64,000 nt of DNA from Coriolopsis trogii (GCA_020543525.1 JAHYIO010000033.1:1426001-1490000), one strand, 5' to 3'; counted from the first letter of the stretch, positions 24,767 through 37,628 are shown. The notes: generated from the letters alone by a model not told the origin. A program made the numbers and translations.

Positions 24767-27700
24767 ATGTTCTTTCGCTCTGGCGCCTCCTTCGCCTCCT
24801 GGTCTGCAGCCTCCACCAAACGCGATGACCTGACGCCCTCCATCATGGCAGAGAAGAATCCAGTTCAGGCGAAGCTCTCCCTCCCCATCTCTGACGACCT
24901 CCCACCGCCTGTCTCGCACGACACCAACTCCGCAGGCCGCCGCTCTCGCACCAAGAAAAATGCCCGCGTGTCTGGCGGCCTGCGCGTCCACTGGGATCGC
25001 TTCGTCCGCAAACTTGGCTCAGGCACCGCTCCGTCCACCTCCTCCAACCTAGACGGCAGTGTAGGCGAGAGCAGTGGCTATCCTCGCTCCCGCCTCGGTG
25101 CCCAGGCGTATCAAGAGGTCCAGGAGGACAGGGTCGACGAGGTCGTCGTGGACAGGGAGTGGTCCGACGAGATCAAGAGCAGCTCCATCACCCACTCCGA
25201 GCACGGTGGGACCCCCGAGAAGTCCAGCAATCATTTGGGTGGGACGAATACCGACCGCGATAGCTTCGCCATCCGACCGGATGGCTTCTGGGGGCTCTGC
25301 CAACCTCTCATTTACGTTCGCTGGCGACTATGGCCCGCAGCCTACTCCTTCTTTTGCACGCATTTCATCGACGAAAAGTCTGAAATGCACTACAACAAGG
25401 AGAACTGGTTCCTACGAAAGGTGTGTTTCCTGCTCTATTCACTTTTCTCGCATCTCCGTACGTTTCGCCCTTCTCTATCGTTCTCTCGTTCATGTATGAT
25501 TCTGCTTGGCTATGGGCAAGTATATGCTGCGGTGAGACGCCTCTCCCTCATCGCCCTTTGCTCGCCCATCCGTCCTTTCCTCAGACCCGGTACGATCCCC
25601 GGACACGGTGCCATTCGTTTACGTGTTCGAGCATTTCCAGGAGATGTGCGCTGTACTGTCAGGAACATGTATCGTCGTGTCAGAGCGCTGAAAAGGGACC
25701 GCGTCCGCTTCGTGCACCTGTCACCTAGCTGTCACTCGACCGTGTGGGTCACTCTGACGAGTCTCCCAACGCTCTGCGATTTGGTCAGCCAGGATCCCCT
25801 GTCGCATCATCGTATTGGCTCTTCACACGCAGGACAAAGACACGCTAACAAAACCTCCAATAGAACCTCGCGCTGTGGTCGTCGGCCTTTCTCGTCGTGA
25901 ACTGGGCGTTCGGCGTCGGATTCACACCACGACCCTATGGACTCGCTGACAAGATCTTCATATACGGTTTCGCACCGCTGTTTACGTTCATGATACCGCC
26001 TATGGTCATCTTTGACTGGCCACGGGATCGCGATATAATCTATCAGACTGCGCTAGTGTTCTCCATATGGATATGGTCCACCTACCAGGTCATATTCATG
26101 TGAGTGAACCTTCGATCGTGACCAGCTCCCATCTGACCTCAAGCATCAATGCAGGTATCTCTGCGGTCAGTATTCCAGTGATCCAGCTCGACAACGCATC
26201 AGCTGCAACGGCAAGGACTTCTTGACGCTCTTCTAGTATGTCTTATCATCGCTACTATCTACTTTTCTAAACTCACGCCTTGATTTCAACAGCTACACCT
26301 CGGCTTTACAGACGATTGCACTCTTTGGGCTGAAATTGCATAGGTTTCCAGCCATGCTTGGGGCAATGGTCTTCTTCGTGCTGTATGTGGCTCTCAACAT
26401 TACCGCAGAGCGTGGACTCACTCTTCCCGGATAGGGCTTGCACACTAGTTCTTCCCGACAGGATTTCGTTCGTACGGAGTACGTTGTGCAACTTGTATCG
26501 TTATGCGGCGTGTACTCAATATGCGCGAAGACCTCGCGAACTTCTTGTTTTTCCAAGCGTTCCTACTCTACGTCCACTATATGCGCGAGAACGCTGAGCG
26601 CCGGCTGTATACGCTTCGAGATCAGCTGAAAGTCCAATTCCGCGCGACGCAGAAAGCTCAAGTGAACGAGAGAAAAGCTGCAGATTCGAAGCGTCGGCTC
26701 ACGTCGTGCGTTTCACATTTCTGGCTGGTTATACGCTTCGCTGAATGCGCCTCATAGCTATGTTTTCCATGATAAGTGCAGCTCATTTGCTTAATCTGAC
26801 ACCTGACTGACCCTCTGTGGCGATCCATCACAAGTACGAGTGCCATTGAACACCGCATGTGAGTCTTACGGATGCCGAATACCACGTGTATGTGGACTGA
26901 CCAATCTATCAACAGTGCTGGCCGTACAGAACATGCAAGCGTCGGGGACTGTCACCCAGGATATCGAGTTCAAGGCTCTGGAAGGTAGTCTGAGTATGAT
27001 GTCCAAAGGTGCGTCGGACACGTCCTACTTGCCGCCGGAAACTCCATCTCACGTCGGACCGCACAGTCTTGAATGACGTGTTAGACTTGTACGTCAATGT
27101 CTGCATCCGTGAACGTCGAGCGAAGCTACCGAAGCTGAGGATCGTGCTACGTGCAGCAACCGGATGGACAGCGGCCGCTTCGAATCGGTCCTGAAGCCGT
27201 ACAAGTTTCACCAGGTCATGAGGTCCTTGTTCGTGCCCCTTCGTCTTGCGACGGACGCGCGCCGCCTGGAGTTCTTTGTGGATTTGGACCCGCGCATTGA
27301 CAGCGTGCGTCCACTGTCTCTTGTACTGTGTTGCTTACGACTGACGCGCGTCGCACACGCCAGGTCGCCCGTCGCGCGCTGTACGAGGCATCGGGCGAAC
27401 CGGAAGAAGTCATCCAGCGTAGGTTCAAGGAACATCCCGACGAAGACGGGATCGTCGTCGGCGACGAGACCCGCCTGAGGCAGATCATCACGAATCTTGC
27501 AAGGTACGGGGGATTGGCCGTCCGGGATCACCGGCACGGACGCGTGGAGATACGGATGGATGCGATGCTGACGGCTTCCTTGCGCGTTTAGCAATGCGTG
27601 CAAGTTTACCCCGGCGGGCGGGAAGCTCACGATCACGACGAAGCTGATCATACCCGAACGGCCTGAAGAGGACGGGGATGAAGACGAGGATGGAGAGGAC

Positions 27701-29447
27701 GGCGGGACCCCGAAGGAGCGTGGGGACGGAGACGAGGAGAAGGGTGGAGGGCGGCATCGTCCGGGTCTGGAGACGGCGCACACGAATGGGAACGCGGGCG
27801 TGGATTTTCACCGGCTGTCGAAGAACCATCTGAACCAGCACAACGTGATGCACGATAAGTCGGCGCCGTCGATCGAGTGGATCGTGGTGCGGATCGAGGT
27901 GTCGGACACGGGGTGTGGGATCAGGCCCAAGGACATGGTGCAGAGCAAGCTGTTCTGTGAGTGGCATCGGGCTGGGGTTGGATCGGGTCATGTTGAGCGG
28001 ACGTCTGACCGGCGGGTTATGTTGCAGCGGCCTTCAACCAGACCGAGCAGGGACGGTTGCAGGGCGGGAAGGGCACCGGGTTGGGCTTGGCACTTGTCCG
28101 GCAGATCGTTAAACTGAGTGGTGGTCGCCTGGGGGTGCAATCCAAGGTCAACGAAGGGTCGACGTTCTGGGTCGAGCTACGTGAGTGGCCTTATGTCTGA
28201 AGATGAATGGTTTGCTGATCACCATGATCTTGCTCATAGCGCTTGGCGTCGGTAGCAAGGCACTTCCGGCACTCAACAGCCCGACAGACATTGAGGAGGA
28301 CGAGTACCCTGGGAGTCCACGAAGTGCGGTGTATACGAGCACGAAGGATGTTACCCAGCCCAAGGCCGGGAACGGAAATCGGGATGGGCAGTCCAACGTT
28401 CGGTCGTCGTATCAGTTCACGCAGTCGTATTCCTCCTCGGCGTTACACAGCATTATGGAGCAAGGTGTGCCGATTGCTGTGTTGTGTGCTCTAGTTCGAA
28501 TCCTCACGATCTGATAGGCGGTCTTGTCGAGATCTCGACGAAGCCGACGGAAGGGCCGCTTACGCGGACGATAGGCGATCCCTCGACGGGTACGGAACTG
28601 CAGCCTCACAGCCCACCGGAAGAGTCGCCTCCACAACGCCCGGTACCACCATTAGAGCACTCGTCCGACACCGTTCGCTTGTTGCACCTCCCACATCTAC
28701 CGAAGGCGCAGACGTTCAGCGTGGACGGCGCGCTCATCTCCCCCACACCGTCTTCTGGGACAACGGGGACGCTGCCGAGCCAGGGCGGCTCCTCGCACTC
28801 GTCGCATACGCCAGGGTCCTCGGTCCAGTACGAGACGAAGCTGAACGTGCTCGTTGTGGACGACGACCCGCTGACGCGGACGCTGATGAGCCGGATGCTG
28901 ACCCGGCTGGGATGCAAGGTGACGACGGCGGAGAACGGGGAGATTGCGCTCGAGCTCATCCTGGGGGGCACCGCGGCGCCGCCGCAGCGGGAGACGCCGT
29001 CGTCGGAGGACACGGGCAGCGGGGGGCTCTCGCTGGATGGGGCGATGACGCAGTCGATGATGGAGGAGTGCCGGTACGCGGTCGTGTTCTTGGACAACCA
29101 GATGCCGGTGCTGTCTGGGCTGGAGGCGGTCACGAAGCTGAGGGCGATGGGGCGGAAGGACTTTGTGGTCGGGGTGACGGGGAACGCGCTGCTGAGCGAT
29201 CAGCAGGAGTACCTTGAGGCTGGGGTCGACCAGTGAGTTGTTTTGGTTCTCGGTTGGTGGACGTGTGCTAACTCTTTGCAGTGTGTTGACGAAGCCTGTG
29301 TTCGAGAAGAGCCTGAAGACGATGCTCGCGATCGCGGACGAGCGTCGAAGACGTGGGCCCCCGGCACCGCTCACGCCTGAACCACAGTCGCAGCCAACTA
29401 CGCAACCGCACACACCGGCTCCGGGCGTCGCTCCCGCCTCGTCATGA
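24767..29447 (+). CDS. Membrane hybrid histidine kinase with receiver domain
   Basis: Two-component sensor of roughly 1,100 residues. A polar N-terminal region of about 200 residues is followed by several membrane helices (ALWSSAFLVVNWAFGVG; LFTFMIPPMVIF; ALVFSIWIWSTYQVIF; YYTSALQTIALFG). A linker helix (RRLYTLRDQLKVQFRATQKA) leads to the dimerisation/phosphoacceptor H-box YVFHEVRVPLNTALLAVQNM. The ATP-binding domain has an N box (IITNLASNACKFTP), G1 (EVSDTGCGI) and G2 (GKGTGLGLALVRQIV). After a Ser/Pro-rich linker, the receiver has acidic residues in VLVVDDDPLTRTL, the phospho-Asp in VVFLDNQMPVLSG and the Lys in VLTKPV. It should autophosphorylate on His and pass phosphate to its own Asp, then to a histidine phosphotransfer protein. 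The start could also be the ATG at 24845. The intron at 25421-25863 is unusually long, and the H-box is split by an AT-AC intron. Confidence 0.9.
26758..26771 (+). other. 14-nt microexon carrying the phosphoacceptor His
   Basis: Between a GT-AG intron (26706-26757) and an AT-AC intron (26772-26831), these 14 nt encode Tyr-Val-Phe-His plus one base of the following Glu codon. Including it gives SKRRLTSYVFHEVRVPLN in frame; leaving it out shifts the frame. Confidence 0.75.
26772..26831 (+). other. Probable AT-AC intron in histidine kinase H-box
   Basis: The 60-nt intron begins ATAAGTGC and ends CATCAC. Splicing CATG to AAGTACGAGTG gives His-Glu-Val-Arg-Val, exactly the conserved H-box. No GT-AG combination around it keeps frame and sequence. 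The donor ATAAGT resembles the AT-AC type handled by the major (U2) spliceosome rather than the U12 donor ATATCC. CTGAC branch-like sites lie inside. Confidence 0.7.
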
Positions 29448-30283
29448 CAAGTGTAGGCCCACGCATCGTCCACGTCCAATTTATCCTTTGATTTCTATGT
29501 GCTTTCGGACTCTGGACTATGTCGTGGTTCTGTGCGCTGTCTGTGTTTTTGGTGCTCGTCTTTGCCGCCCTCTTCTCTGTGCTCTTACCGGGCTCTCTGT
29601 ATGCATATATATGTCTATACCGTAGGTCGCGTCAGCATTGTCCACCACTTTACGTCGTATTAACCTCTCACTGTTGTCCCGCCTGCTTTCGCTCGTCTCC
29701 TCTGCCCCGCTTATGATGGTCTCGTAAATGTACATTTTTCATAGCCCCAGCATGCTTGCGATATCTCCTCCAATATTGAACCCATAGTGTGTATCCCGTG
29801 CTCCGTAATCGTTTCCTTTCACCTTCATCCACGCATCTCCACGTCCCCCCTCCACGCTCCTCTCTTCATCTCGCGTTGCACGCCCTCCATGCTTCCCCAC
29901 GCCTCCCAACGTACCCGCATCACGTCACTGCTGCATCATCATCTCGATCTCCTCCCTCTCTCATCCGCTGTTATCGCACGCCCATCCCATCGTATACAGC
30001 CGCACATATATTTTGTGTCTGGTATCTTGTGTCTCCTTCTGTTGTTTGTTCTCGGTGCTTGGTGTTATGATTGCGATGTCTCATAGAGTATTGGTCTTTT
30101 CCTCTTAGGCTGTAACACACGGTTTTGTGCGACATATATTCAATTTATAAGACTAACAAGCACCAAGCTTACGGCGCGGCTTACAGGGGGTGGGGTCTCC
30201 GATGGAGGCGCGATGGGAACAGCATGCATGTCTGCAGATTCCCTAAAACCGGGTGTATGGGGCAGGTAAGATACGTGGTTGAA
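29448..30283. other. Intergenic, convergent region
   Basis: About 835 nt between the 3' ends of the histidine kinase (+) and the DUF6535 gene (-). T/C-rich sequence suits 3' UTRs. No gene was recognised. Confidence 0.5.
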
Positions 30284-33039
30284 TCATGTGAAAGGAACTG
30301 CCGTAGATTTGTTTACCTGAGCCGTTGCTCTCGCCGCCTCATTCTGTAACCTGTCCACCGCACGTCTACACAAGTCCATATACCAGATGTTTGCTGCTTG
30401 AGTCCTCTGCGGGCTATGCGGCATAGTGGTACTCTCCATGGTTCCCATGCCTTTCCTGAGCCCATCGAGGAGGTCGTCGGTTACAAATTCGCGAGTGTGA
30501 TCGGATTTAAGCAGAGTCGCGATTGAGTCTGTGACTTCGTCGAAGCGTAGATCGCTCGCCATGCCTTTACAGAGGAAGACGTTTCTGCAGAGGTCCTCCC
30601 ATCTGTCTGAGCGAAGGAGGCGTGCGTACAAGGCAAGAACCTCGTGGCCTGTGGACTGAACGTTGTTGGGAGGAGCGGACCCAGTGGAGATGCGAAGGCA
30701 GTGCAGATACATCCGGAGGGCGTCCATGTAGTCCTGGTGAGCCTGACAATGGGCTTCCAGAGCGTCTTTTGGGTCATGAACACCGTAGCCCAATAGCGAG
30801 GCTAACTGGATAACCGTGGTGAGGACTGTTGAGCAGAGGCCGGAGAAGGTGAGGCAGCCGGTGATGGTACGGCTCTTGGACTGAGGGTCGTCGATGTCCA
30901 CCGGGTTAGAATCCATGTGGTTTCGAGATATCGTGAAGACATGGTATGCGGCGGCCGACACTGCCATAGGGAAGTGGTGAGCATCACAGTAGCTCATTGT
31001 GCCATAGCACGTACCTGACAGGATTTCGCATGGGGTCAGATCAAACAGGCGTAGCACATTTGAGACCATACAGTCCCAGGCCATTCTAGCTGGTGAACCC
31101 GGAGTATATAGCGTGTGGGCCAACGCCGGCGAAAAGCGTGGGTCTTCGGAATCCATGTCGGGATTCATGGAGAGGATTGCAAGCAGTCGCAACGACCGAG
31201 CACGGTCCTCCGTATTCTGCTCGCCCTCGAAAAACAAGTCGTTGTATGCCTCGCCTGGCCTGTACCCTGGTGAGGCCATCACGATGCCAGTGGGCAAGGA
31301 GTCAGTATTGGCGAGTTGGGGGAGTTCGTTGGCCCTTGTGGTAATGTCCTGAATCAATTCGAGTACCTCGAGGCGGAGTCGCTGTGGACTCTTTTCATCT
31401 GGGCTATGGGCAAGCGAGTACTGTAGGGCGACATTGAGGATATGAAGGTACTCGTTCACCACGCCGTTCAGCCATCGCGAGGGACCCGTGGACACCCATC
31501 GTTGTCTCAGTATCTCCCCAACGGCGTCGATGTACTTCTTGAAGAAGGCAAAGTTCTCCCGATCAAGGAGACACTTGCTCGCTTTGCGGACGAGGCTTGC
31601 ATCCATCGTGAGCTTGAAGGCCATCGACAGTATCAAACCGTCAAGCTTGAGTGCTTCATCGGACCGCGAGTAGGACAGGAACAACTCGTGCTGGCGCCAG
31701 ACGTGCGGATCGAAACTGTGTTCCAACCACACCACAATGGCGGTGATGATGGGTGTGATACTGGAGTGACCACTGGCACCCGTTGTCTCTTCATTGTCGC
31801 CTACATGTGCGTCCTGAGGTGGCTTTCGGATGAAGCTGCCCATGCGGCTGCTAAACGAAGTGAGACGTATCTTGTTCTGCACGACGGGTGTGGCGACGGG
31901 TGTGGTACTACCCAGTGTCTGTGAATCATCGGCCTTGCTTGTTGCAGGTGCCTCCAGTGCCTCCTGGCAGAGTTGGTGTTTGCGGATGAAGCCGCCCAGG
32001 CGGTCAGTGAACAAACCGAGAGGTTTCTTGATCCGCTCGACGGTATGGAAGAAGGCTTCGGACTGCAGCGAGTAGTATGAGCAGTCTTTGTAGAAGGTGG
32101 GTAGGACGGTAGTGATAGTGATGAAGGCAAGTAAAAGATATACGAAGGGAAGGACGATCGCTGCCACAACTTCGTCCAAACTGAAGAGGAGGATGGACAA
32201 TGCGGCCAGAAAGAGGATGAGCGACGTTTGCAAGAGGACTGGAATCATGGCGATGATGCCGGGTATCTTCCATTTGTACATCTGCTCCACTCTATACTGC
32301 CTCCGGCGAGCGACCTCGCTCTCTTGCCCAAAGAGGCCGGTCGTATACGCATTGAGCCACTGCTGTGTTAGCAGGCCAACGGAGGCAGCTGCCAAGGCGA
32401 GGACCAAACCAACGAACAGGAGACTGTTCAGCCATACGGTCCCAGGAGGTGCACCCGAGCTGTGGAATAACACGGAGGGGTCAAAGGGTGGGGAGGTGGT
32501 GTTCACGAAGGATGGGTTGACAGCGAAGCTAGCCATCTGGCCCGACATGTGTATGAGGACAGAGCTCAGAAGATCGGGTTGGGCCTGGCGGAGCATGGGA
32601 TAGGTCTGGCCAAGGAACAACGTGATGAAACCGGCGAATAAACTGGCCTGTGTCTCTGTTGAAGTTACGTTTACCTATGCAGATGTATGATGGGACTAAC
32701 GAATGTAAGCAGTGCGTCTATTTCGTCTTTCCATTGTTTAGTCGTTGCGTCGCTGAACTTCTCAATCACTTCTGCGGTCTCCTTCCAGGCATCGTTCGTA
32801 GTCTGATCCCGAATAATACTGTTGGAGAACGATGCCTTGTGATCATTCATGAGATCCTAGTATACATTGTCGGAGGTCAGATTAACCTGACTGCCGCACA
32901 TATGAAGATCTACCCACATCGCGCGAGGGTAAGGAACAGTTTTTCTTTACATAAAACCTGGTGAGTCTCTCTATAGCACTTCACAATAAAGATAGACACT
33001 CACCGCGATCGCGTTATTTGCGGGTAACGGTTGTGACAT
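30284..33039 (-). CDS. DUF6535 domain membrane protein
   Basis: Basidiomycete-specific DUF6535 family; function unknown. The large last exon (32647-30284) starts ASLFAGFITLFLGQTYP, continues with a loop and a helix (WLNSLLFVGLVLALAAASVG), then LLTQQWLNAYTTGL and paired helices (IPGIIAMIPVLLQTSLILFL; VVAAIVLPFVYLLLAFITI), typical of the family's N-terminal four-helix block. About 550 mostly helical soluble residues follow. The preceding exon (about 32856-32701) encodes NDAWKETAEVIEKF and KQWKDEIDALLTF, the usual family start. A first exon MSQPLPANNAIA at 33039-33004 is inferred from an ATG followed by a GTGAGT donor. The connection between exon 1 and exon 2 is uncertain and may include another small exon. 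Clear homology is limited to the N-terminal third. Confidence 0.82.
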
Positions 33040-34983
33040 TGTGTTCGCGGGGCCGTGGTGATAACGGATGTCCAGTCTTGCACAGTGCAATGACGAGTGT
33101 GCTTGAGAGGTAGTCAAAGAACCAAGGGCAGTCAGTTGCGATGTCAAGGAACACAGGGAGTTTAAGTAGGTTGATGGGTACTTCCCCAAGGATTACTTAC
33201 GCCTCGAGGACCGTCGCTGGGGTGACCTGTTGAAGCTCGAAATGCACACCAGACGGCGTATTACAGACACGCTACAGGGTGAACGACGACTCCGAGAAGC
33301 GATTAGTGTGACACTTGCCCTGCGAATCTCATCTTCATGTTAGGGTCATGGCTACCACGCTGTTTCCTGGCAGATACTGAGGGATGGGGCTATCCGAAGG
33401 TTCACTGCGGTCAGGAAATGAGTACGGAAGCGATCCAATTATGCACTGTGTCGCTCAGGATTAGATCCACCACGGGTGAACCTTGCGAGACCCTATCATA
33501 TCAAGCCATCCTGGTGAAAGGTCTTACCGCGACCAGCCCGAAGTCGGCCGGTGCATTTGTGTCGTACTTGGTCTCTAATAGATCAGAAACGCACGGGAGA
33601 ATGAGCATTTCCGAACTAGAAGTGGCAGGGAACCTACAGTTTCAAAACGCCAGACAGTCGAAGTTTGACGTGTGAACGACAATGGGGTGCAGTCGTGTAC
33701 CCAGGATCCCATAACAGGCTTGCACTACCAGAGCAGCCTCCGCACCAACCTGTCTGGAATGGGCGCCATCGACCTCTTCATCCGTTCTAGGGGCCAGAAG
33801 AAAGTCTTGGACTGCAGGGAAAAACAGGTAAAAGATCTTGACAGACAGTGAGCAAAGCAGGGAGGATGTGGACGCAGGGCACGACGACCGTCGTCCTTGG
33901 CGCATTGCGTCAATGAGGCTCGGTTCCACCATGCTGCTGTCTTCGTAGAGACTTGCAACGCTGGTCCACCAGAAGCTACACTCACCGCGTCCTGTCAGAG
34001 TGAGTTTAATACATGAATGTCAAGAGCAGCCTAACTGAGAATAGCCCCTTACGAATATGATCCATGTGAAGCTCGAGAGAATGTAAACCGGCCATCTTGT
34101 TGACGCCAGTGTGAACTCATGTCCGAACTCAGCCTGTCTTCTGATACCATTGCGGTTCTCCACCCCACCTGCAACACCTGCAGCTCGTGTTCTCGACGAA
34201 GCGCGCCAGATTGGTCCGTCTTGAAGCTTGAGTGAAGCTTGAAGGGTCCAAGGGTTCGGCGGATATGACTTGCATGCCCGAGCTGTCAATGTGGACGTTG
34301 AGACTGTGGACCGGTAGTACGACGATTCGGTCACCCATCTGGCAGGTGTATGGGGCTGTGATGTGCGTGTACGTAGGCCACAAATGGATGTAGACTTCGT
34401 ACCTGACAACTTCACACAAGGAGGCGGGTTTGCAGCAAAATGTTATGTCACAGAGAGGTCACATCACGCGCCGTCTTCGCAATGCACACCTCAATTGGAT
34501 TAGCCAATATCACGAATATAACTAGCCATTGTGCTGGAAGAAGTCTCTTTAAGCCAGTGAAAGCAGGTTCTGCTACATGACGAGGAGGCCTCAAGTAGTT
34601 AACGTTTTAACGCTATGGTGCGCCGGCGCTTATGTATACTGGGGCTCGCGTCCGCCCGCAGCTTGATACAGATTTTGCTGGATTGATTGGGTCATCTTGT
34701 TCCTCCAGTACTTATTGACCAGCCCATCTGCCTGCTCGCCATCGCGCTCTTACCTGATCACCGTACCGCTCGGTGGGAGGTCTACTTTGCTCGCGGCGAC
34801 GTTGGTTGAGCACAAGTTTTCCATGTGATCCCGTGGACATCTCGCAACGTCCAGAACCGGTCGAGATCCCTACTGTTGGACCCAGGACCTCCCAGGACAT
34901 GACGTTGGCCGCGCTGCGACCGCGCTGGACAACAAGCACGCATCACATAAAAGACGCAGCACAGGACGACGGCTACATAGTGC
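33040..34983. other. Intergenic between divergent DUF6535 and fumarate reductase genes
   Basis: About 1.9 kb. A minus-strand frame near 34419-34129 reads like coding sequence in part (MGDRIVVLPVHSLNVHI) but has no recognised family, signal or consistent splice partners. The rest shows nothing. Confidence 0.45.
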
Positions 34984-36817
34984 ATGCCTGCCGTCGCTCG
35001 CCGATACGGCTCGCTGCAGAAGACTGCATTAGTCGCCGCCATTTCACTGCTTGCTTACCGATTTCTTCGACACACTGCCATGTCGACTCCGCGCACGATC
35101 ATCATAGGAGGAGGACTTGCGGGGTTGAGTGCTGCGCATAGTGCGCTCGAGAATGGAGGGACTGTCGTGCTGTTGGATAAGAAGCCTGCGTACGTCTTGC
35201 TACTACATCAGCTTCATTTACGAGAGTTTGACACGAGGGCGAAGGCTCGGAGGGAACTCTGTGAAGGCCAGCTCTGGTATAAACGGCGCAGGCACTGAAG
35301 CACAGAAGCGAAACAACATCCCAGACAGCGCGGAAGCATTGTACGTCTCCTCCGCATCCACTTCCTTGCTGCATACCAACCATCTCCCTGCGGGCACAGT
35401 TACAAGGATACTGCCGCATCCGCGCGCGACCTCGCCCGCCCACATCTCATCAAGATCCTCACGGAGCAGTCTGTACCGACGCTTGAATGGCTGACGAACC
35501 AGTTCGGAGTCGACCTTTCGCTCGTCGCTCAGCTCGGGGGTCATAGCGTCCCGCGCACGCATCGCGGAAAGGGAGGAGCGCCAGGCTGGGCGATGACCTC
35601 TGCCCTCATCAAGAAGCTCGAAGCGCAGCCGGAGCGCGCGACAATCCTCAAGGGCGCGAAAGTGACGAAGCTATTGAGAGAAGCGGAAGGAGGGCGCGTC
35701 ACAGGCGTAGAGTACGAGATCGCTGGGGAGAAGAAGACCGAAGTGGGGTCGGTCGTGCTTGCCACAGGGTGAGTCCGCCATTGTTCTATGTGACTCCGGA
35801 CCACCTCTCTCAATGTGCTCATGACATGTAGGGGCTATGCGGCTGCTTACGGCGACGGGGGATACCTGAGCCAGTACAGACCCGACCTGCTCTCTGTCCC
35901 CACTGCAAGCGGAGATCATGCGACGGGTGATGGACATCAACTGGCTGTAGCAGTCTCTGGTGCACTCTGCGATATGGACCAGGTGCAAGTCCACCCGACA
36001 GGTTTCGTCGACCCGAAGGATCCTCAGGCGAAGACCAAGTTCCTTGCGGCAGAGGCGCTGCGTGGAGTCGGAGGCATCCTCATCAACAAGGACGGACAGC
36101 GCTTCGTGGATGAGCTCGAACGTCGGGACACCGTGACGGAGAAGATGAAGGAAGTAGTGAGCACCGGTCAGGCCCCGATCCGATTGCTCTTGAACCCACA
36201 GGCTGCGAAGGTGCTCGAAGCTCACGGTACGCTGGTGGCTTTCGTCCTTGACGGTGTAGGCGAGTGCTGATGTGAACGGCAGTGGGATTCTACAAGTCGA
36301 AAGGCTTGATGAAGGAGTACGAGTCTGCGGCGAAGCTGGCTGAAGAGATGGGTATACCGCTGGCGAACCTCGCTGCGACGTTCCAGGCGCTTCAAGCGTA
36401 TGCGGCAGGCAAAGAGAAGGATCCGTTCGGGAAGAGTACGTCAGTCTTAACCTCCCGCAGATCGTGTCTGACTCACACGTCGTGGACTGCAGCGAACTTT
36501 TCTAATGCGTTGTACACCCTTGATGAGCCGCTGCTGGTGGCGGAGATGACGCCAGTAGTTCATTATGTGCGTTCTCTGTCGAGCATCCCCAACACGGAGC
36601 GATGGCAACTGACGCATAACACTCGCAGACCATGGGCGGCATAGTGATCGACGACCAAGCTCGTGTCCTCCAAGCAGATGGGACACCGATTCCCGGGCTG
36701 TTTGCAGCGGGTGAGGCGATTGGGGGTGTCCATGGGCGGAATCGCCTGGGTGGGTCCTCGCTTCTTGAGGCTGTGGTGTTTGGGCGGATCGCGGGGAAGA
36801 GCGCGGTGATCCTGTGA
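34984..36817 (+). CDS. FAD-dependent fumarate reductase (OSM1/FRD1-type)
   Basis: Soluble flavoprotein that reduces fumarate to succinate and reoxidises FADH2/NADH, found in mitochondria, ER or cytosol in fungi. After an N-terminal hydrophobic segment ([17 protein letters not shown]) comes [20 protein letters not shown], the FAD Rossmann motif, then [17 protein letters not shown]. Active-site blocks are [74 protein letters not shown] and the C-terminal [19 protein letters not shown]. Seven exons are joined by GT-AG introns (for example KKP-ALGGNS, AF-YKDT, ATG-GYAAAY, AH-VGFYK, K-TNFSN, HY-TMGG). Translation from 34984 would add a membrane or targeting segment; the ATG at 35080 would give a cytosolic form. 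Length is about that of yeast Frd1/Osm1. Confidence 0.92.
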
Positions 36818-37628
36818 GCTTAGGTCATGACAAGATGGTTGAGTAGGAATGTACGAATAACTGTACGATACGCTGGATGCTCAAGAGCGTAGACCAGACC
36901 CGGAAGGGTTTTCTTCATGTCCGCCGTCGGTGGACTCGGATGACGACGCTTGACTACTCGTCTCATCGTCGGACGACGTCTTAGGAGATGTCGTTGACTA
37001 CCACTACCACGGCTTAGTGCTTGTTTTGGTTGCTGCGTCCGCCTTGTTCAGTCGGACCTGAGCTGTTGAGCCCTTGAAAGTGAGGACTACTGCTGGAGGA
37101 CACCATTATCGTCGTTTAGCGCTTTAGGAAGTCCGGGCCGCGACTGGGAGAGATGGTGTAGAGAGCTTATTACAATCACAGCATCGCCTCATCCTCAACC
37201 TTCACTGACTCTCATAGCCTCTGGACCTTCCTTGTTGTGCTATTATTGTGTCAGCTAAGGCAACATGCTATGCAGCGGTCAGGAGGACTTCCATGCGCGT
37301 TCGTTGCTTGCATGAGACCCTGATTCTGACTCGTCCGCGTGCAACCGACCCAGCGACTCGCCGGCTCTGCTACAGTACTTACTGAATTCCAAGTCATTTC
37401 TAGAACGCGGCCAGTACGACATTGTCGTCTGTGTTATTGGATCTCACAGCTACGGGCAGAGGCTGTGATAAGAGTGCATAGCATTCTTCTCATGCCAGAC
37501 TGTAGCGTTCTCATCGCGACTGGCAGTCCATAAAGTACGTATGCACTGGCTGTCGTATGCTGATAGCGAGGCCCCCCTCTTCGCATATCTCCATCTCGCC
37601 CTGACCATTTATTGAATCCCTCTAGATT
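36818..37628. other. Intergenic
   Basis: About 810 nt with no recognisable coding sequence, downstream of the fumarate reductase and upstream of the conserved membrane protein. Confidence 0.5.

Noticed and set aside
26760..26840. Inactivating mutation at the kinase H-box (lost GT donor)
   Set aside because: At first the missing donor suggested a pseudogene, but AT-AC borders restore the exact conserved protein and every other domain is intact.
28440..28525. tRNA-like B-box (AGTTCGAATCC) inside a kinase intron
   Set aside because: No A-box at the proper distance and no acceptor stem pairing; it is a 50-nt GT-AG intron.
28697..29479. 260-codon minus-strand frame over the kinase receiver domain
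   Set aside because: Shadow of GC-rich coding sequence; the plus strand encodes the receiver motifs.
34129..34419. Minus-strand frame with MGDRIVVLPVHSLNVHI
   Set aside because: Reads partly like protein but has no family match, no clear start or stop structure and no splice partners on either side.
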